DNA from: Pelecanus crispus
Taxonomy: Eukaryota; Chordata; Aves; Pelecaniformes; Pelecanidae
DNA: 64,000 bases
Assembly (NCBI RefSeq): GCF_030463565.1
Contig: NC_134644.1
Span: 102,916,765-102,980,764, forward strand
Reading direction: 5' to 3'
Part shown: piece by piece, positions 1-13,400 of the stretch
Numbering within the stretch: position 1 is the first letter of the stretch
Layout of the letters: each line of letters begins with the position of its first letter
Position numbers and translations under genes: made by a program
The notes under the pieces: model-generated
What the model was told of the DNA's origin: nothing
Database searches by the model: none
The model's input: the letters and a program-made list of their open reading frames with translations, nothing else

Positions 1-2437
1 GAGAATTCATGGCTCAGCTCCACAGGGGACACAGGGTAACCTGAAGCACGTCTGTAGCCTATGAACGATCCAAACTGACATTTGCATTGGCAAGAACAAT
101 ACATAATCTGACATTTGTGTACAGAACGACTGTGTGACAAAACAGTGGTTGCTGCTCTATTTTATGTGATCGGAATATTATCTGAGTGCTGAGGGAGCGT
201 TGGGGCTAACGCAGGCAGTTTTATGCATGTAGGACTCCATCAGAGTGAATATATATATGTATATGTGTATTGCATGGCTGATCTCTCAATTATCTTGATT
301 TTATATTACAGTACAGTTTGGGAAGACTCTAGATAGCTTGACTGAATGCTGTTGCAAAGACAGAGCTTCATCTTTATGATAGCAATTGAAGATTTAGGTC
401 TTGAAGAAAAAGTTCCTGCTCATGAACTCAGTATTAAACAGGCACAGAGCTGTTACAGTCTGGGAAAATCTTGATTTGTTTTATAAATTAATGCAGACTA
501 GTTCCTCTTGGCAATGTTTTGGTGTCAAATCCCAGTTTATAGAAAATATATCAACCCTTTTACCAGTGCACATTAGTTTCATATGTAAGCATGTGTGTGG
601 ACACGAAGGTGCACGCTGCTGTGTGTTCCACATATTGAACAGCAGTTAATTAAGCAGAGCACACTGAAGCCTCCCACACAGATTATTTTCCTTCTGTATT
701 TTATCACTTCCCCTGTTGAGGTGGAGAATAGCTGCAGACAGGAACTAGATTTGCCCATTACAAACAGGCTCCATTTTCATTTCAGCCGCTCTTAATTGTT
801 TTAACTTCAAGGTTGTATATACAAGTTGTAGATGAAAATCAATTACCTGGTTGAGGAATGGAGCATCAAAAAGCAATCTATAAGTAGATTTCCTTAAATG
901 CTGCAAGAAAAATGGTTAGTTTGTATGGAGCATGTCAAAGGGAAAGGGAGGAGGAACAGCTAGTACACTATAGCGTGGTCCTCCTTCTTTGCTGACCCAA
1001 AAGCAACTCTGTGAGCAGGTTAGCTCTTCAGATGCATCGTTGGGTGGAACTAGTTGACTCCAGGCAGTCTTGGACAGTCTCTGTGGGTAGCTGTTGGGGA
1101 ATAAGTGTCCAACAGGGTTTTTTAAGATAGAATCACTGCAGACATCATTTGTTTCACGGTAGCAAAATTTGGTGACATGGTGGTTTGGCTGCAGCTGTGC
1201 CCATACTGGGCAGGTTCTGGGATCCTCCTTGTGCTTGGATTAAGGGGCCTAAATCATCCAGTTATATAGTCAGCAGCACTTAAATAAGTGAGGACCTGCT
1301 AGCATCTAGACACTTAGCAGACATCTCTGCTGTTTCTGTTGAGATACTTGTTTTCACTTTTGGAGGAGCTACTCCCTGTTACCAGTGTAGCCTTTAAAGC
1401 GTCCTCAAAAAAGGTTTCTGCACTCTGCCTAAGGTAGGGTGGGGGGTAAAAGGCTGGTTGTGCTTTTGCATAAACTGAATTTCTCTTGCTGCTGGAGTTC
1501 AGTGGAAATGTCTTGGACAGAGTATGAACTGTTCTTCCTGCAGCTTCCTGAGATGGGTCTCACGTGCTTGTGGGTGAGCCTGCGGTGACAGGAGAAGGAG
1601 GGCTTTGGTTTGGGTCTTGTCACACAGTCAGCAGTCCTCGCTGGGGAAGGGAATTCATTTTTAACCTTTTTTTGGAGGAAAGTCTGAGCGTGAAATACTA
1701 CAGTAGAGTGGTCACCTCCTCTTACTTTTCATTCTTGTCTTTTCTTAAATGAAGGCAAAAAATAGGGATGCAAACAACCCACATTAGCACTTTGATACTC
1801 ACAGTCCAGCAATTCTGCTGAAAAAGATTCTCTGTGGCCCAGTCTGACCCACAAGTTGCACAGAAAAATAGGCAAAATAATTTTCATACAGCTGAAGCCA
1901 TAACAGTGAATTTAACAGTGAATTTAACTGTTACAGACAGTTGAAAATAAACAGATATGGGGCAGCTCTGTTACCACCCCCGGGGAGCTTCTGTTTTAAA
2001 TGCAGTCCTGTGCAAAGCAGCGGTCTTGTGGTGGCAGGAAACCCGTGTTGCTGCTGTGAATGAATGCTGAAATTCCCCATCTGAACGACAAATAGCTAGA
2101 TTCCAAGCTGGTTATTCAAATTTACTCAAAACACGAGTCTTACCTCTTAAAAGATTGCTTTTAAGAGGACAGACACATTATCCTCACACTGCCTGCCTCA
2201 AGTGTGTATGAATCAAACATGACCATACCTATACCCTGTCTCCAGAGCTCTGAACGCCGTGCCAGGAGCACCCACCCTGAAGCTTTTTCAAATTTTATGC
2301 CTACTTTACTGTTAATACCGATGATGTCTGATGCAATCCCAGACTTAGCACCAGTTTGGCTGGTCTCTTCCCTCCTGTCAATTACTCCATCTCCACTGAC
2401 TCTTCCCCTGTCTCTCTCAATGCTACCTTCATCGCCT
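1..2437. other. Non-coding DNA, no gene seen
   Basis: Mixed-composition sequence upstream of the first CR1. The small open frames have no recognisable domain or splice context. It could be intergenic or a 5' intron of PCBP3; the sequence alone does not decide. A near-perfect 14-nt duplication (aacagtgaattt-type) sits at about 1905-1930. Confidence 0.5.
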
Positions 2438-3045
2438 CCTGGGCTGCATCAAAAGCAGCGTGGCCAGCAGGTCGAGGGAGGGGATTCTGCCCCTCTGCTC
2501 TGCTCTGGTGAGACCCCACCTGGAGCACTGCGTCCAGCTCTGGGGCCATCAGCACAAGAAGGACATGGACCTGTTGGAGCAGGTCCAGAAGAGGGCCACC
2601 AAAATGATCCGAGGGCTGGAGCACCTCTCCTATGAGGCCAGGCTGAGAGAGTTGGGGTTGTTCAGCCTGGAGAAGAGAAGCCTGTGAGGAGACCTTATTG
2701 CAGCCTTTCAGTACTTAAAGGGGGCCTACAGGAAGGATGGGGACAATCTTTTTCGCAAGGCCTGTTGTGACAGGACAAGGAGGAATGGTTTTAAACTAAA
2801 GGAGGTAGATTTAGACTGGATATAAGGAAGAAATTTTTTACAATGAGGGTGGTGAAGCACTGGCACAGGTTGCCCAGAGAGGTGGTGGAGGCCCCATCCC
2901 TGGCAACACTCAAGGTCAGGTTGGAGGGGGCTCTGAGCAGCCTGATCTGGTTAAAGCTGTCCCTGCTCACTGCAGGGGGGTTGGGCTGGATGACCTCTAA
3001 AGGTCCCTTCCAACCCAAAGCATTCTATGATTCTATGATTCTAAG
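2438..3045 (+). mobile_element. CR1 LINE, 5'-truncated, sense orientation
   Basis: About 600 bp of the 3' end of an avian CR1 retrotransposon. The end of the reverse-transcriptase frame is readable as [18 protein letters not shown], then [13 protein letters not shown] and [12 protein letters not shown], followed by [20 protein letters not shown] in another frame. It ends with the usual CR1 3' UTR, GGATGACCTCTAAAGGTCCC, and two and a half copies of an ATTCTATG-type unit at about 3021-3044. The 5' truncation and broken frames make it a dead copy. CR1 does not usually leave clear target duplications and none is obvious. Confidence 0.95.
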
Positions 3046-6000
3046 AAAAAAAATATAGCCAAGTTAGGTGGCTGCTGTCTCCTCTGCTTTTTGCAGCATC
3101 AGACACCTTCTGTCCCACCTCAAGCGATAGCAGAAGTTCCCTTCTCTGACTCAGTGCCATCATTTTATCCTTTCTCCTCTGGTTTCTCCAGTTGTTTCTG
3201 GTGGGTAAACGAGTCAGCTCCACATGAACGCCTGCTCCCTTGGCGTCAGGGTGCAGCTCCCACCCTTTCCTCCCTGAATGCCTTCCCTGTGTGTGTCCTG
3301 CTGGCAGGAGACTCCATCCGACACGGGCTCCGTTGCTTACCAAAGCACGTACCCAGCCTCTGAACATCTGCGCAGGTGCTAGCACCAGCATCCAAACTGG
3401 CATCATCACAGGCAAAAAGCTTACAACTGTGTTTTTTCTCTTAAGTAACCGGAGTAGAGAGTCACTTCCCCCATGCTGCCCTGTCCTGACCTGACCCTGG
3501 CCTTACAAACTGCTTTTATTATCAGTGCTTACGGGGTTACGTTCTCTTGTCTCTTCAGTTGCTACCAGCAGCCTGAAAGCTTCCTCCCAGGTTCATGTGA
3601 CTAAGCTAAGGTAAACATCCATGCGTTCAAACACTTACCCTGTCTTTAAGGACACTTTTTATGAAATGTCCTGGGGACAGAGGTGCTACTGAGCCACATC
3701 TGACCAGCAGTACAGCACAGACAGCTACTAATTGTCCAGTAGTAGTCACTAGCTGGTACTTCAGAGGCCAGCCTGTTTTCACCTGGGCTGTTGAGCAATA
3801 AATTCTTATAAATTCTTCAGGGAGAATTTCTAATTAAGCACGACGGCTTTTGTTCTTTGGTAATACTGGCAAGACGACAAAGCCTTGTCGAGTTGTAATA
3901 ACCCTCTGCATGTCTTATGTTGTGTACGGTTTACTTTGAAGCTCTAGAAAAGCAATGAGTAACTTCTTTGCATGGCCATTGGCCCTGTGCACCTGCTGTG
4001 TTACAGCCCACACTTGTGAGGTAGAAAATGACGGAAGTGAATTTATCTAAATTTAAAAAAAAAAAAAAAAGAAAGAAAGAAAAAAAAGAGCAAAATAATT
4101 GTTAATGATCTCTGTTAATAGGATTTTCACAGGCATGCCCTGCCACTGGAATGTGTCTCTCCTCAGGGCAGATCCCCTGCCTGTTTTAGCCAAACAGAAA
4201 CCTGTGAATAGGTGATACCTTCTATCAAATCTTCACTTCTTCAGACATCAAAGAGATATCGGGGTGGGGGGGGCTTAGGAAGGAGGGGAAAGAACCTTGT
4301 TCTCATGGATTTCAGACCATTCTTCAGCAAAATATTCTACACTGATGACTCTTTTCCTTTGCATTAGCTGTGTATTTTTGTTTTGCTCTGTTTCCTTCCA
4401 AAAGTTTGAGATGTTTGCTTTTGGGATTATGTCTTTTATGAAAACAACCAGGCTTCCAAATGCAGTCTGTCAAGCTTGCCAAGTTACTAGACATGCAGGG
4501 TGCCAGCAGAGTTCTGCTTCTCATATTGCCTGTAAGTAGATCAGCAATGTGGAAGCTTTGAGCTTTTCAAGGTCCTCAGCTCACTTGCTCTGTTTTGCTC
4601 AGAAAAGGTGAGGCGGTGAAATACAGAAGAGGAGGAATTTTTTGTCTTTATTTTTTGTGGCCTTCCCCCGGGGACAGCAGCGTGGTGCCATGGGCACCTC
4701 TTAAGAGCACGTCTTTGGGGTTGCAGGGGGTTACGTGCCCTGGCTGGATGAAGTCCCAGAAGGAAGCTGGGACTCTTTTGACTGGGGCAAGAGTCAGTCT
4801 GGCCATATGGGAAAGGAAAGCCCCAGTGCTTTTGACGGCTAATTAAGGCTACAGGACTATGGGAATCAGGCTATTACCAAGTTGTTTAGGTCCAGCTATT
4901 GTGTGTTTGCATGATACCTATTACTTTCAGGGACAATGATTCTTCTTCATTATTATTCTGAGAACTGTATGGCCTCCTTTTGGATTGTCTTTAAGTAATT
5001 CTAGCAAAATACATGTGTCCAAACCAGCTGGATAATCTGTTCAGTGTGACTGTTCCTGACATGCTTGGTATAGCGATAGAGCCCAGAAGACCAGCAAGTA
5101 ACACAGAAAAAATCTCCAAAAGGAAAGGAGCAGCAAGACAAGCAAGATTTTAAACTCTCAAAAGTGAGAGCATGTTGGGGATTGTTTTGCTTGTTATCAT
5201 TATGGTCTGCCCATGCTGGTGCTTTGAATTTTAGTGGCCCTGGTCCCTGAAGCCACATTGTATGGCTTGTTCAGTCGTCACTCTTCTGTTGCTGGAGGTG
5301 CCTTCCTGCAGCACTTCCTTATTGAGGCAGCGGATGCTTCTTGACAAATATCTGTTCACCCCCTGCAAAAAACAAACAAAAAGAGTAAAGAACAAAGCAA
5401 AACCTGACCAACACCTGTGATCTGTTAGAGAGAACGTCTTTAAATGCTTATGATCGTTTGCAGGTTTGTGGGTTAACAAACCCAGCCGTAACACGAAAAT
5501 AAACGGCAGTTGCCAATGGTGATTTCCATTGTGTTGAATACAAGCTGATACAGGCACAGGCATGTTATAGATGCCTTCCTTGCTCATCTGATACACAGGT
5601 GACCCAGTTCACGTCTGGTATTATGTGGGAAGTTATCCATCAGGGCGACTGCTAAACCGTGTGCTCAGCGGTCTGTGCTGTGGGGCTCTGCAACAGGTGT
5701 TGGCTGTAGCTGCGTTTGGAAGGATGTCAGGTCATGCTGGAGCCTGCGTTTAGCTCGTTTATTATAGGGACTTTTGTCAACTGCTACAGATCGGTTCAGA
5801 CTGCTTTACGATTCTCAAGGGATGAGGTTGCAAATGTAGTTCATGAAAATTATATTAAACTGATCAAGCACAATAACGAAGCTTTAGCTAGAATGTCTTA
5901 CGTATTGCATCTATGAACTCCACCCAAACATTAAAAGGAACTGACTTAGTGACTCATCTTTTCATGTATCGTATCATCCATCAGACAACAGCATTTTCAG

Positions 6001-7523
6001 AAGCACAGGAACAGGTCAGATTATTTTGATGTCTTCCGCACTACGCAGCATACATTTGCTTTCTCTTCCCCGCCCGCCCCCGTCTCTTCCCTCCCTTCAA
6101 CTCTGTCTCTGTGTCTCTCTCTTTTCCAATTTATCTGGATTAAACAAGTCTCTAATTATTCTTTATGCCACTGCAAATAAAGTCATTTTCAGAAACAGAT
6201 GTCGAAAGAGCCCAGTGAAATAATCCTGGAGGCAGATGCAGTCTTCCATAAGCTGCCAAGCGCATGGTGCAATCAAAGTGATGAAACAAAATGGAACAGG
6301 CTGCAGAAAAAGTAATTAAATTATAGTTCCATTGTAGAAGCACATTTTAAAATTACTGAGATTCAGAGCCCATAATGCTGGTATTATAGTTGAAAGAATA
6401 CTTGCCATGGGTCATGAGCATTTTTTTTAACAGTTATTAATCATGCTTGACTGGAAAGACATGTGTAACCTACAACAAGCAGTGGCTGTAGTTGTGCCAA
6501 AGGAAGCTTTTGTTCCCTGAAGAGAATTGTATCAAAGGCCAGTGTGTCCTATTATTACGTGTGCAATAGAAAAGTGCAGGATCTGAAACAGGGCTTTTCA
6601 GATTTCAATACAGAGTACTGGAGGGGAAAAAAGAAAACAAGTATTGCATCCTTTCGAATACTATATGACCTCCTTTTTCTCTTACCAAGTTAGCTTACTC
6701 ATTGACTAAATAATAGTAAAAAAATCTCTAAAACATCCCTCCCTTCCCTAACTTAAATAGAGATAATGCCAAGGCTCTTATAAAAACAGAAAAGAGACAG
6801 AAAATGTACGAAGTCTTGGAAACTGGAGATTAAAAAGACCTCATTAGTTCATTTGACTTTGTTTCCTTTCTGTTACAAAGTGAGTCTGTGGAAAGGCAGA
6901 TAGAAATTTTTCAATTTTTTTTTTTGTGTGTGTGTGTGATTGTCAATATCTAAATGTTCTGTGGGAAAGTCTTGATTTCCTTACTAAATTAATTAGATTT
7001 TCCTTATTAAAAAATTAAACAAAAGACTAAGAACTATCCATACTGCCTTCACAAGTGTAAAATTGTGGCATTTTGGTTTTCCGTTTCAAAGAGATATTTT
7101 TACTTTGAGATGTATTATACATAATAGAATGTAAAACCAGCAAGTTGAAGTCTGTAAAAAAATTTAGTTGTAGAAAAATAATTCTTTGGATTGACAAAAA
7201 ATATTAAAACATACACAAATACACACACTAAATTGTTTCAAAAATTGATATTTTGTTCCAATTTGGAATGAAAGCAAACTTTGCAAGGTGGAATTTTCTA
7301 TGAAATACGCACTCTGTGTCTAAATTCTGTTTAAGACCTGATCCGGCATTGCCAGTGCTGAGTGTCTTGGCTGACTTCAGTGTATGTCTTATATGGCTTC
7401 CAGGAAGCTTTATGCAACCTTTCTACATGGAAATGCCAGAGGCACTGCCGCTTCTGGAGAATGTCATTGAGCCTGAGAGAATACCTCTAACAGGTTTTTG
7501 GAGCAGAAATTTGGCTTTAATTG
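3046..7523. other. Non-coding DNA, no gene seen
   Basis: No exon-like or domain-bearing frame. Low-complexity points are an A-rich stretch at 4055-4089, a C-rich pyrimidine run at about 6066-6125 and a TG run at about 6925-6938. The stretch around 7320-7380 resembles the 3' tail of very old amniote LINEs (a GACTTCAGTG core) but is too decayed to name. Confidence 0.5.
4055..4089 (+). repeat. A-rich simple repeat with GAAA units
   Basis: Sixteen A residues followed by GAAA repeats and another A run. It is ordinary low-complexity DNA. Confidence 0.85.
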
Positions 7524-8694
7524 TGTGGTGGGTTGACCATGGCTGGACGGCAGGTGCCCACCAAAGCCGCTCTATCACTCCCCTCCTCAGCTGGACAGGG
7601 GAGAGAAAATATAACGAAAGGCTCGTGGGTCGAGATAAGGACAGGGGGAGATCACTCAGCAATTACTGTCACGGGCAAAACAGTCTCGACTTGGGGAAAT
7701 TAGTTTAATTTATTGCCAATCAAATCAGAGTAGGGTAATGAGAAATAAAAACTGAATCTTGAGACACCTTCCCCCCACCCCTCCCTTCTTCCCAGGCTCA
7801 ACTTCACTCCTGATTTTCTCTATGTCCTCCCACTGAGCAGCACAGTGGGACAGGGAATGGCGGCTGTGGTCAGTTCATCACACGTTGTCTCTGCTGCTCC
7901 TTCCTCCTCAGGGGAAGGCTCCTCACACTCTTCCCCTGCTCGTGTGGGGTCCCACCCATGGGTGACAATCCTCCATAAACTACTGCAACATGAGTCCTTC
8001 CCACGGGCTGCAGTTCTTCATGAACTGCTCCAGCGTGGGTCCCTTCCACGGGGTGCAGCCCTTCAGGAGCAGACTGCTCCAGCGTGGGTCCCCCACGGGG
8101 TCACAAGTCCTGCCCGCAAACCTGCTCCAGCCTGGGCTCCTCTCTCTGCACGGGTCCACAGGTCCTGCCAGGAGCCTGCTCCAGCGTGGGCTTCCCACAG
8201 GGTCACAGCCTCCTTCGGGCACATCCCCCTGCTCCGGCGTGGGGCCCTCCCCAGGCTGCAGGTGGATATCTGCTCCCTCATGGACCTCCATGGGCTGCAG
8301 GTGGATATCTGCTCCACCGTGGGCCTCCATGGGCTGCAGGGGCACAGCTGCCTCACCATGGGCTTCAGCACTGGCTTCAGGGGAATCTCTGCTCCGGTGC
8401 CTGGAGCACCTCCTCCCCCTCCTTCACTGGCCTTGGTGTCTGCGGAGTCGTTCCTCTCACATGTTCTCGCTCCTCTCTCCAGCTGCAGTTGCACAGTTCC
8501 CCGCTCCCTCCCCCCTTCTTAAATATGTTCTCCCAGAGGCGCTGCCGCCGTCGCTGACGGGCTCATCCTTGGCCAGCAGCGGGTCTGGCTGGCATTGGCT
8601 CTGTCGGACGCAGGGGAAGCTTCTAGCACCTTCTCACAGAAGCCACCCCTGTAGCCCCACCACTACCAAAACCTTGCCATGCAAACCCCGTACA
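7524..8694 (-). mobile_element. Solo LTR of an avian endogenous retrovirus (family A)
   Basis: This is a 1,171-bp LTR bounded by TG and CA, flanked by a perfect 5-bp target-site duplication AATTG (7519-7523 and 8695-8699). Five-base duplications are typical of ERVL-class elements. Orientation is judged minus: read that way there is a TATA-like ATATTTAAG near 8519-8527, an AATAAA at 7714-7709, and the end is CCACCACA, like the CCACGACA end of the second family in this window. No internal retroviral sequence follows, so it is a solo LTR left by recombination. The middle (about 7985-8400) consists of imperfect 40-55-bp tandem units and yields long spurious frames on both strands. I know the family as widespread in birds but do not give it a database name. 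Confidence 0.9.
7985..8400. repeat. Imperfect minisatellite inside the family A LTR
   Basis: About eight or nine degenerate 40-55-bp units, each starting near GCTCCAGCGTGGG and followed by an ACGGGG or ATGGGCTGCAGG segment. Unit starts are at about 8027, 8078 and 8126 and continue to about 8390. The units explain the overlapping long open frames here, which are not genes. Confidence 0.85.
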
Positions 8695-10026
8695 AATTGC
8701 TTCCTTTTTTATGTAGTTAAGTCACCCTTGCATCAGCCAACCACACTTGCAGCATCCTAGTTTCTCTCTTTTTTCCTTTTTCCCTCCAATACCAGTAGCC
8801 TTTTTCGAATACTGCCTCATTTGTTGCCGGCTAAGCTCCACCTCCGTCTTTGTATAATTTTCTCTGTTAGTAGTTTTTTCCACTCTCCTCTCAATGAACT
8901 GCAGCTTTTTCTTTTTTTCTTTTTTCTGTGGTTATGGGGAGTCCAGATCCAAATATGAAACAGGGTATGGTTATGTGAATGTGGTTGCTTCCTCTTCTCC
9001 TGCTCCAAAATATAAGTTTCTAACCTCTAATTTGCACCTGTCATCCCCAAGTCTTTTGTATCATTAGTGCCTTCAGGATTTGACTCACTATTAAGAATTG
9101 TCTTTCCCTAGATGTATCATCATACATTTCTTTGCTGTGTTTCTTTACAGGTTGCCATCTTGCTGCTCATATTTGAGCCCTTGTCCTCTATAATACCTGC
9201 CATCCTTCCAATTGAGTGTCATCTAAGGGTGTTATTAATGTGCTGCTAATGCCCTCTTTCAGTTACTGATGTAAATATTACCCAAATTTTAGCAATGCTT
9301 GTCCTTTTTTTTTTTTTTTTTTTAAATAGTAACCTATTCTTCAGTACATCTCTGGAGTCTCTGCAGTAAGTCAACAATTACCTTCTCTTGATCTTTACTT
9401 TTTTCCTTTCAAATGAGCAAATGGACCACTTTGTGGTCCCAAGCCAAAGATGGGAAGGTAAGGGCAGCATCAAATCCTTCGCATTAGCACAGGTCCTGTC
9501 TTGTTTTTTGTAAAGAACATAGGACCAAATTCTACATCCAGCTACGTGTGTGAAACTCCATGAAAGGCACTGGGGTTGCCTGTGAGCAGCAAAGCTACTG
9601 GAGCAGCTGGGAAAAAAAATTGAATGTGTATCTTATTGTCTGCTTAAAGCACCTTCTGTAGGGAGTCCCTCCAAACGTGGGGGCTTTTTTAATGATTGTA
9701 GTAGTTCACTTCCAGAGCCCCCTCCTCTCGCCTTTCTCTCTCGCGATGCTCCCTGCGGGCAGAGGGGCGCGCGTGGCGTGGCTGGCTGTGAGCTGCTGGG
9801 TGACGGGTCTGCATCTGCTGACCCACGCGCCGCCGGCGCGGCTGGCGGCCGTCCGCCGCTGGCTTCAGACCAAAGCCCAAAGCTTCTCCTGCGCTGGAAC
9901 CACGACCTTGCACCGCTGGTTAGGCTGCGGCTCCATGAAGCCTGTGTGAACTCGAAACGTTGGGCATCCCCCTATCTCTTCAAAATGTTGGAAGTCGTCG
10001 GGGAGCTTATATGTACATACCTATGT
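8695..10026. other. Non-coding DNA with a T tract and a CpG-dense patch
   Basis: Apart from the T tract at 9305-9323 and the CpG-rich patch listed separately, I see nothing recognisable. Confidence 0.5.
9725..9880. promoter_or_regulatory. CpG-dense patch, possible promoter or untranslated first exon
   Basis: I count about 19 CpG dinucleotides in roughly 140 bp (about 9728-9868), in otherwise CpG-poor DNA, with strings such as GGGGCGCGCGTGGCG and GCCGCCGGCGCGGC. It lies about 13 kb upstream of the coding start, and exon 1 appears to be an internal exon, so a distal promoter is expected somewhere upstream. The patch is small for a CpG island and no transcript evidence is available. The call is an inference. 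Confidence 0.35.
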
Positions 10027-10432
10027 ATAGAATCACAGAACCATAGAATCGTTTAGGTTGGAAAAGACCTTTAAGATCATCTAGTCCAACCATTAACCTA
10101 ACATTACCAAGTCCACACTAAACCAATCAAGGGTAGACTAGACTAAACCATGTCCCGAAGTGCCACATCTACCCGTTTTTTGAACACTTCCAGGGATGGG
10201 GACTCCACCACCTCTCTGGGCAGCCTGTTCCAATGCTTGACCACCCTTTCCGTAAAGAAATTTTTCCTAATTTCCAACCTAAACCTCCCCTGGCGCAGCT
10301 TGGGGTCATCTCCTCTCGTCCTATCGCTACCTACTTGGGAGAAGAGCCCAACACCCACCTCACTCCAACCTCCTTTCAGGTAGTTGTAGAGAGCGATAAG
10401 GTCTCCCCTCAGCCTCCTCTTCTCCTGTATGA
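10027..10432 (-). mobile_element. CR1 LINE 3' fragment, antisense
   Basis: About 400 bp. On the minus strand it reads [20 protein letters not shown] and ends (at about 10027-10090) in the CR1 3' UTR with TTCTATGGTTCTGTGATTCT. It differs clearly from the CR1 at 2438, so it is a separate insertion of another subfamily. Both flanks are TATG-rich (about 10017-10028 and 10436-10455), which may reflect the insertion target or a later simple repeat. Confidence 0.93.
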
Positions 10433-13400
10433 ATAGGTATGTATGTATGCATGCATTTGTAAGGAAAGGGACTGAAAGATAGGCAAAAGGACATGTTCTT
10501 CATGAAGTGCTGTTGCAGTCGAGTAGCTTTGTGAAGCAAATGAGTTGTTTATGCAAAAATAGGCTCTTTTCTTTGTAAAGGTTGTACAAAAGTAGCAAAT
10601 GGAGAACTTTAGCACTGTTTTTTCCCAGTGCTAAAGCAAGATGTAGTGATCCGCTTCACAGCTGGCACTCGCAGGTCATTAATAAATAAACTATTTGATT
10701 TTTCTTTGCTTTTGAATACTTCATCAATTAGACTTACTTTTGAGTTTTAAAGATTCTCCTGGTTTAAATCAGTGACAGAAATATTGATTTAAGTGGCTTA
10801 AATCTTGGCATGTGTTTGGCTCTTTACTCTGAGTATTGACTGCCCATAAAAGAGTCATTTATTGTGGGCTGGTTGTTGGGTTTTTTGGGTTTTTTTTTTT
10901 TTGGTTTTTTTTTTTTTAAATCTAGTTTCAGATGAAGCTCTGGGAACTTACTGGGATTTTTTCCCCACTGCATGTCCTGGGTTTCACAGTGATATTCTTA
11001 TGATGTTTTGACTAACCACCAGTGATTGAGAACTTAAATATTCATCTTGTGAGCATGACTTTTGAAGACAGCAATTCCAGTGACCTGGCAGGACATTGCA
11101 ACACTGTTTTTTTGGTTTTTATTTTATCCCTGTGAATGATGGAAGTCCTCACAGCAGTCAGCCATATTTGCAGCTGTTACAGCTGTGCTCCTGTTGGGCC
11201 AGTTTCTCTCTTCTTTCTCAGACAATCCCCAGTCCATCCTTGCCTCAGGCAAGTGTAGCATCCCGGAAGGGGGCATGTGACTTAACATTTCAGAGACTGG
11301 TACCAATCCCCTTCTGACAGAAGGATAGGGGCTCATCCTCTTCCCTCCCTTAAATGCTGGATTGATTTCCTTTTTTTTTTTTTTTTAATGCGTATTTATT
11401 CATCTAGGGAGTTTGAATGGATTTTCAAATCACAGCCTTGTAAATAACATAATTAAGGTGATTACAAAAGTGATATTTTTGCCTGTTTGTGTCAGATTCA
11501 TTTATATCAATATATAATATTTTTTCTGTTTAATAAGATGAAATGTATTATTATCATTAGCTTCTTTTCCCTAACCAGCAACTGTGTTTTCTATCAGATT
11601 GAGTGAAACAACTGACTCATGTTTATCAAACCAGATAGGTCTAGAAAACATTTAATTTACGAATAGGTTGGACAAATATATATTCTAGGGCAGATGTCAT
11701 TTCAACATTGATGGAATTATAAAAATACTAATTTACTTAAATATATGTTTATTCTGTGTCCAGTGGGAACATACTTGATGGGTTAACATTTCCCAGTAAA
11801 GAAGCTCCCATATTTCTTGAACTATTCTACCAGTTTGGGGCATTTTTTCCTTTGATCAATAAGAAGCTATCTGTACTCTTGTGCTGACAAAGCAAATTAT
11901 AATTCTTCTTTATGGGTGTGAGACTATTTTTACTAAAGATAAAAAAATAATTTAAAAACCCATGCTATTCTCAATATTTGCTTATTAGGTTACACCCTAG
12001 CAATCTTTTAACATGTGTCCACATCTGTCATGTAGAAAATGTACCTTGCTTCCTTTCCAGCATTTAACCGTATTCTATGCATATATGCATACCATACTAG
12101 AATATATTTTTTTATATATGTATATAAATCTTGCTCACTTAAAATTTCTTAGAAATAGGGCATGTGAATGATTCCGCTATTCTCTCAGAGATTTTAAAAA
12201 ATGGAAAAAAGAACATCTGTTTAGGCTTGACTCTCTTTTTGTTTGGTGCAAGTACATTTATTTTTAAATCAACAAGCAAAGTTTATTAGCCCCAGGATAT
12301 TTTTAGTTGTTTTATTTGCTTTCAGTTAAATTGAGGTAAATTCACAATTAAAATGTTATTTCAAAATAGAAGTATTTCACTGATGAAATGTCAAAGTCAT
12401 GCATTTGACTTTTGGGGACAGAGATAATTTAACAAATACACATTCACAATGTTTAGGTCATTGTAATCTAGTTTTTTTTCTGGAACAGGTGTGGACTGAA
12501 AATCTTTTATTATATGGTGGGTCATTCTTGTAAGCATCTCTGTGCTAGAGAGACCACTCTCCTACTGTTGGCAGTCTGTTCAATTTTTTTCCTGCCTTCA
12601 CTATGACATGTATGTACATTTCTTTATTAGATTTATTATCTCAGACCATATGGAATGATTAATGCAAGTTAGTTAGAGTGTCTGTTTCTTAGTTGAACAT
12701 AAGCAAGTAAAGCAAAATTTTTATTTAAAACTTGCACAACATAAAAACAAAGATTTGAGAAGACAATGTTTAACTTGAGGGTTTTGGAGCTACAGAGTCA
12801 GGTGGCAGGTAAAGCTGATTTCGTGCTCAAGGCTATGATTAGAAATTATTCTTTGGTAAATAGCTGGTTTACCATATGCGTATATTGTCTTCCCTGATCT
12901 TGCAGGCTGCCAGGTCCATGATAACGCCTACAGTTAATTGCATTGTGTGCCATTAGGAAAGGAATTCTGGTCCATCCTGAACTTGTTGTTGGATCCTCCT
13001 GGAGAATACTTGTACAGAATAATTTATGGTGGGCTGCCACAACTTTCTTATTTGTGGAGGGGTTTATGTTCATTAGGCTAACGTGGCAGCTTCCATCTAC
13101 AAGAGCTTTCAGCTGCCTGGCTTTTTCACATATGCAGAAGAACTAGTTGGCTAGTGGGTTGTACAAAGTATTGACACGCAACTTTGGTGCTTTTTTTTAG
13201 TTCATGGCAAACTGTAAAGATGCTCTCTGCATTTCTGCCAAGGCAATTCTTTCTGGAATAATTACAGAAAGGAAAAAAAAAAGACTGAGAAAGTTGGAAG
13301 ATATCATTGGCAAAAGAATCACTGTGTTTTCTGCAGCCTGGAAATTACTTACTTCCCTCAGGATCCCAGATCTGTTTGGCATTTGCTGAAGGCCATTTTA

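Noticed and set aside
2460..2687. Frame resembling reverse transcriptase
   Set aside because: It is the tail of a truncated CR1 element and not a functional gene; it is annotated as a mobile element.
7845..8760. Several overlapping open frames of 120-256 codons
   Set aside because: They fall within the solo LTR and its 40-55-bp tandem array on both strands, with no retroviral protein motif.
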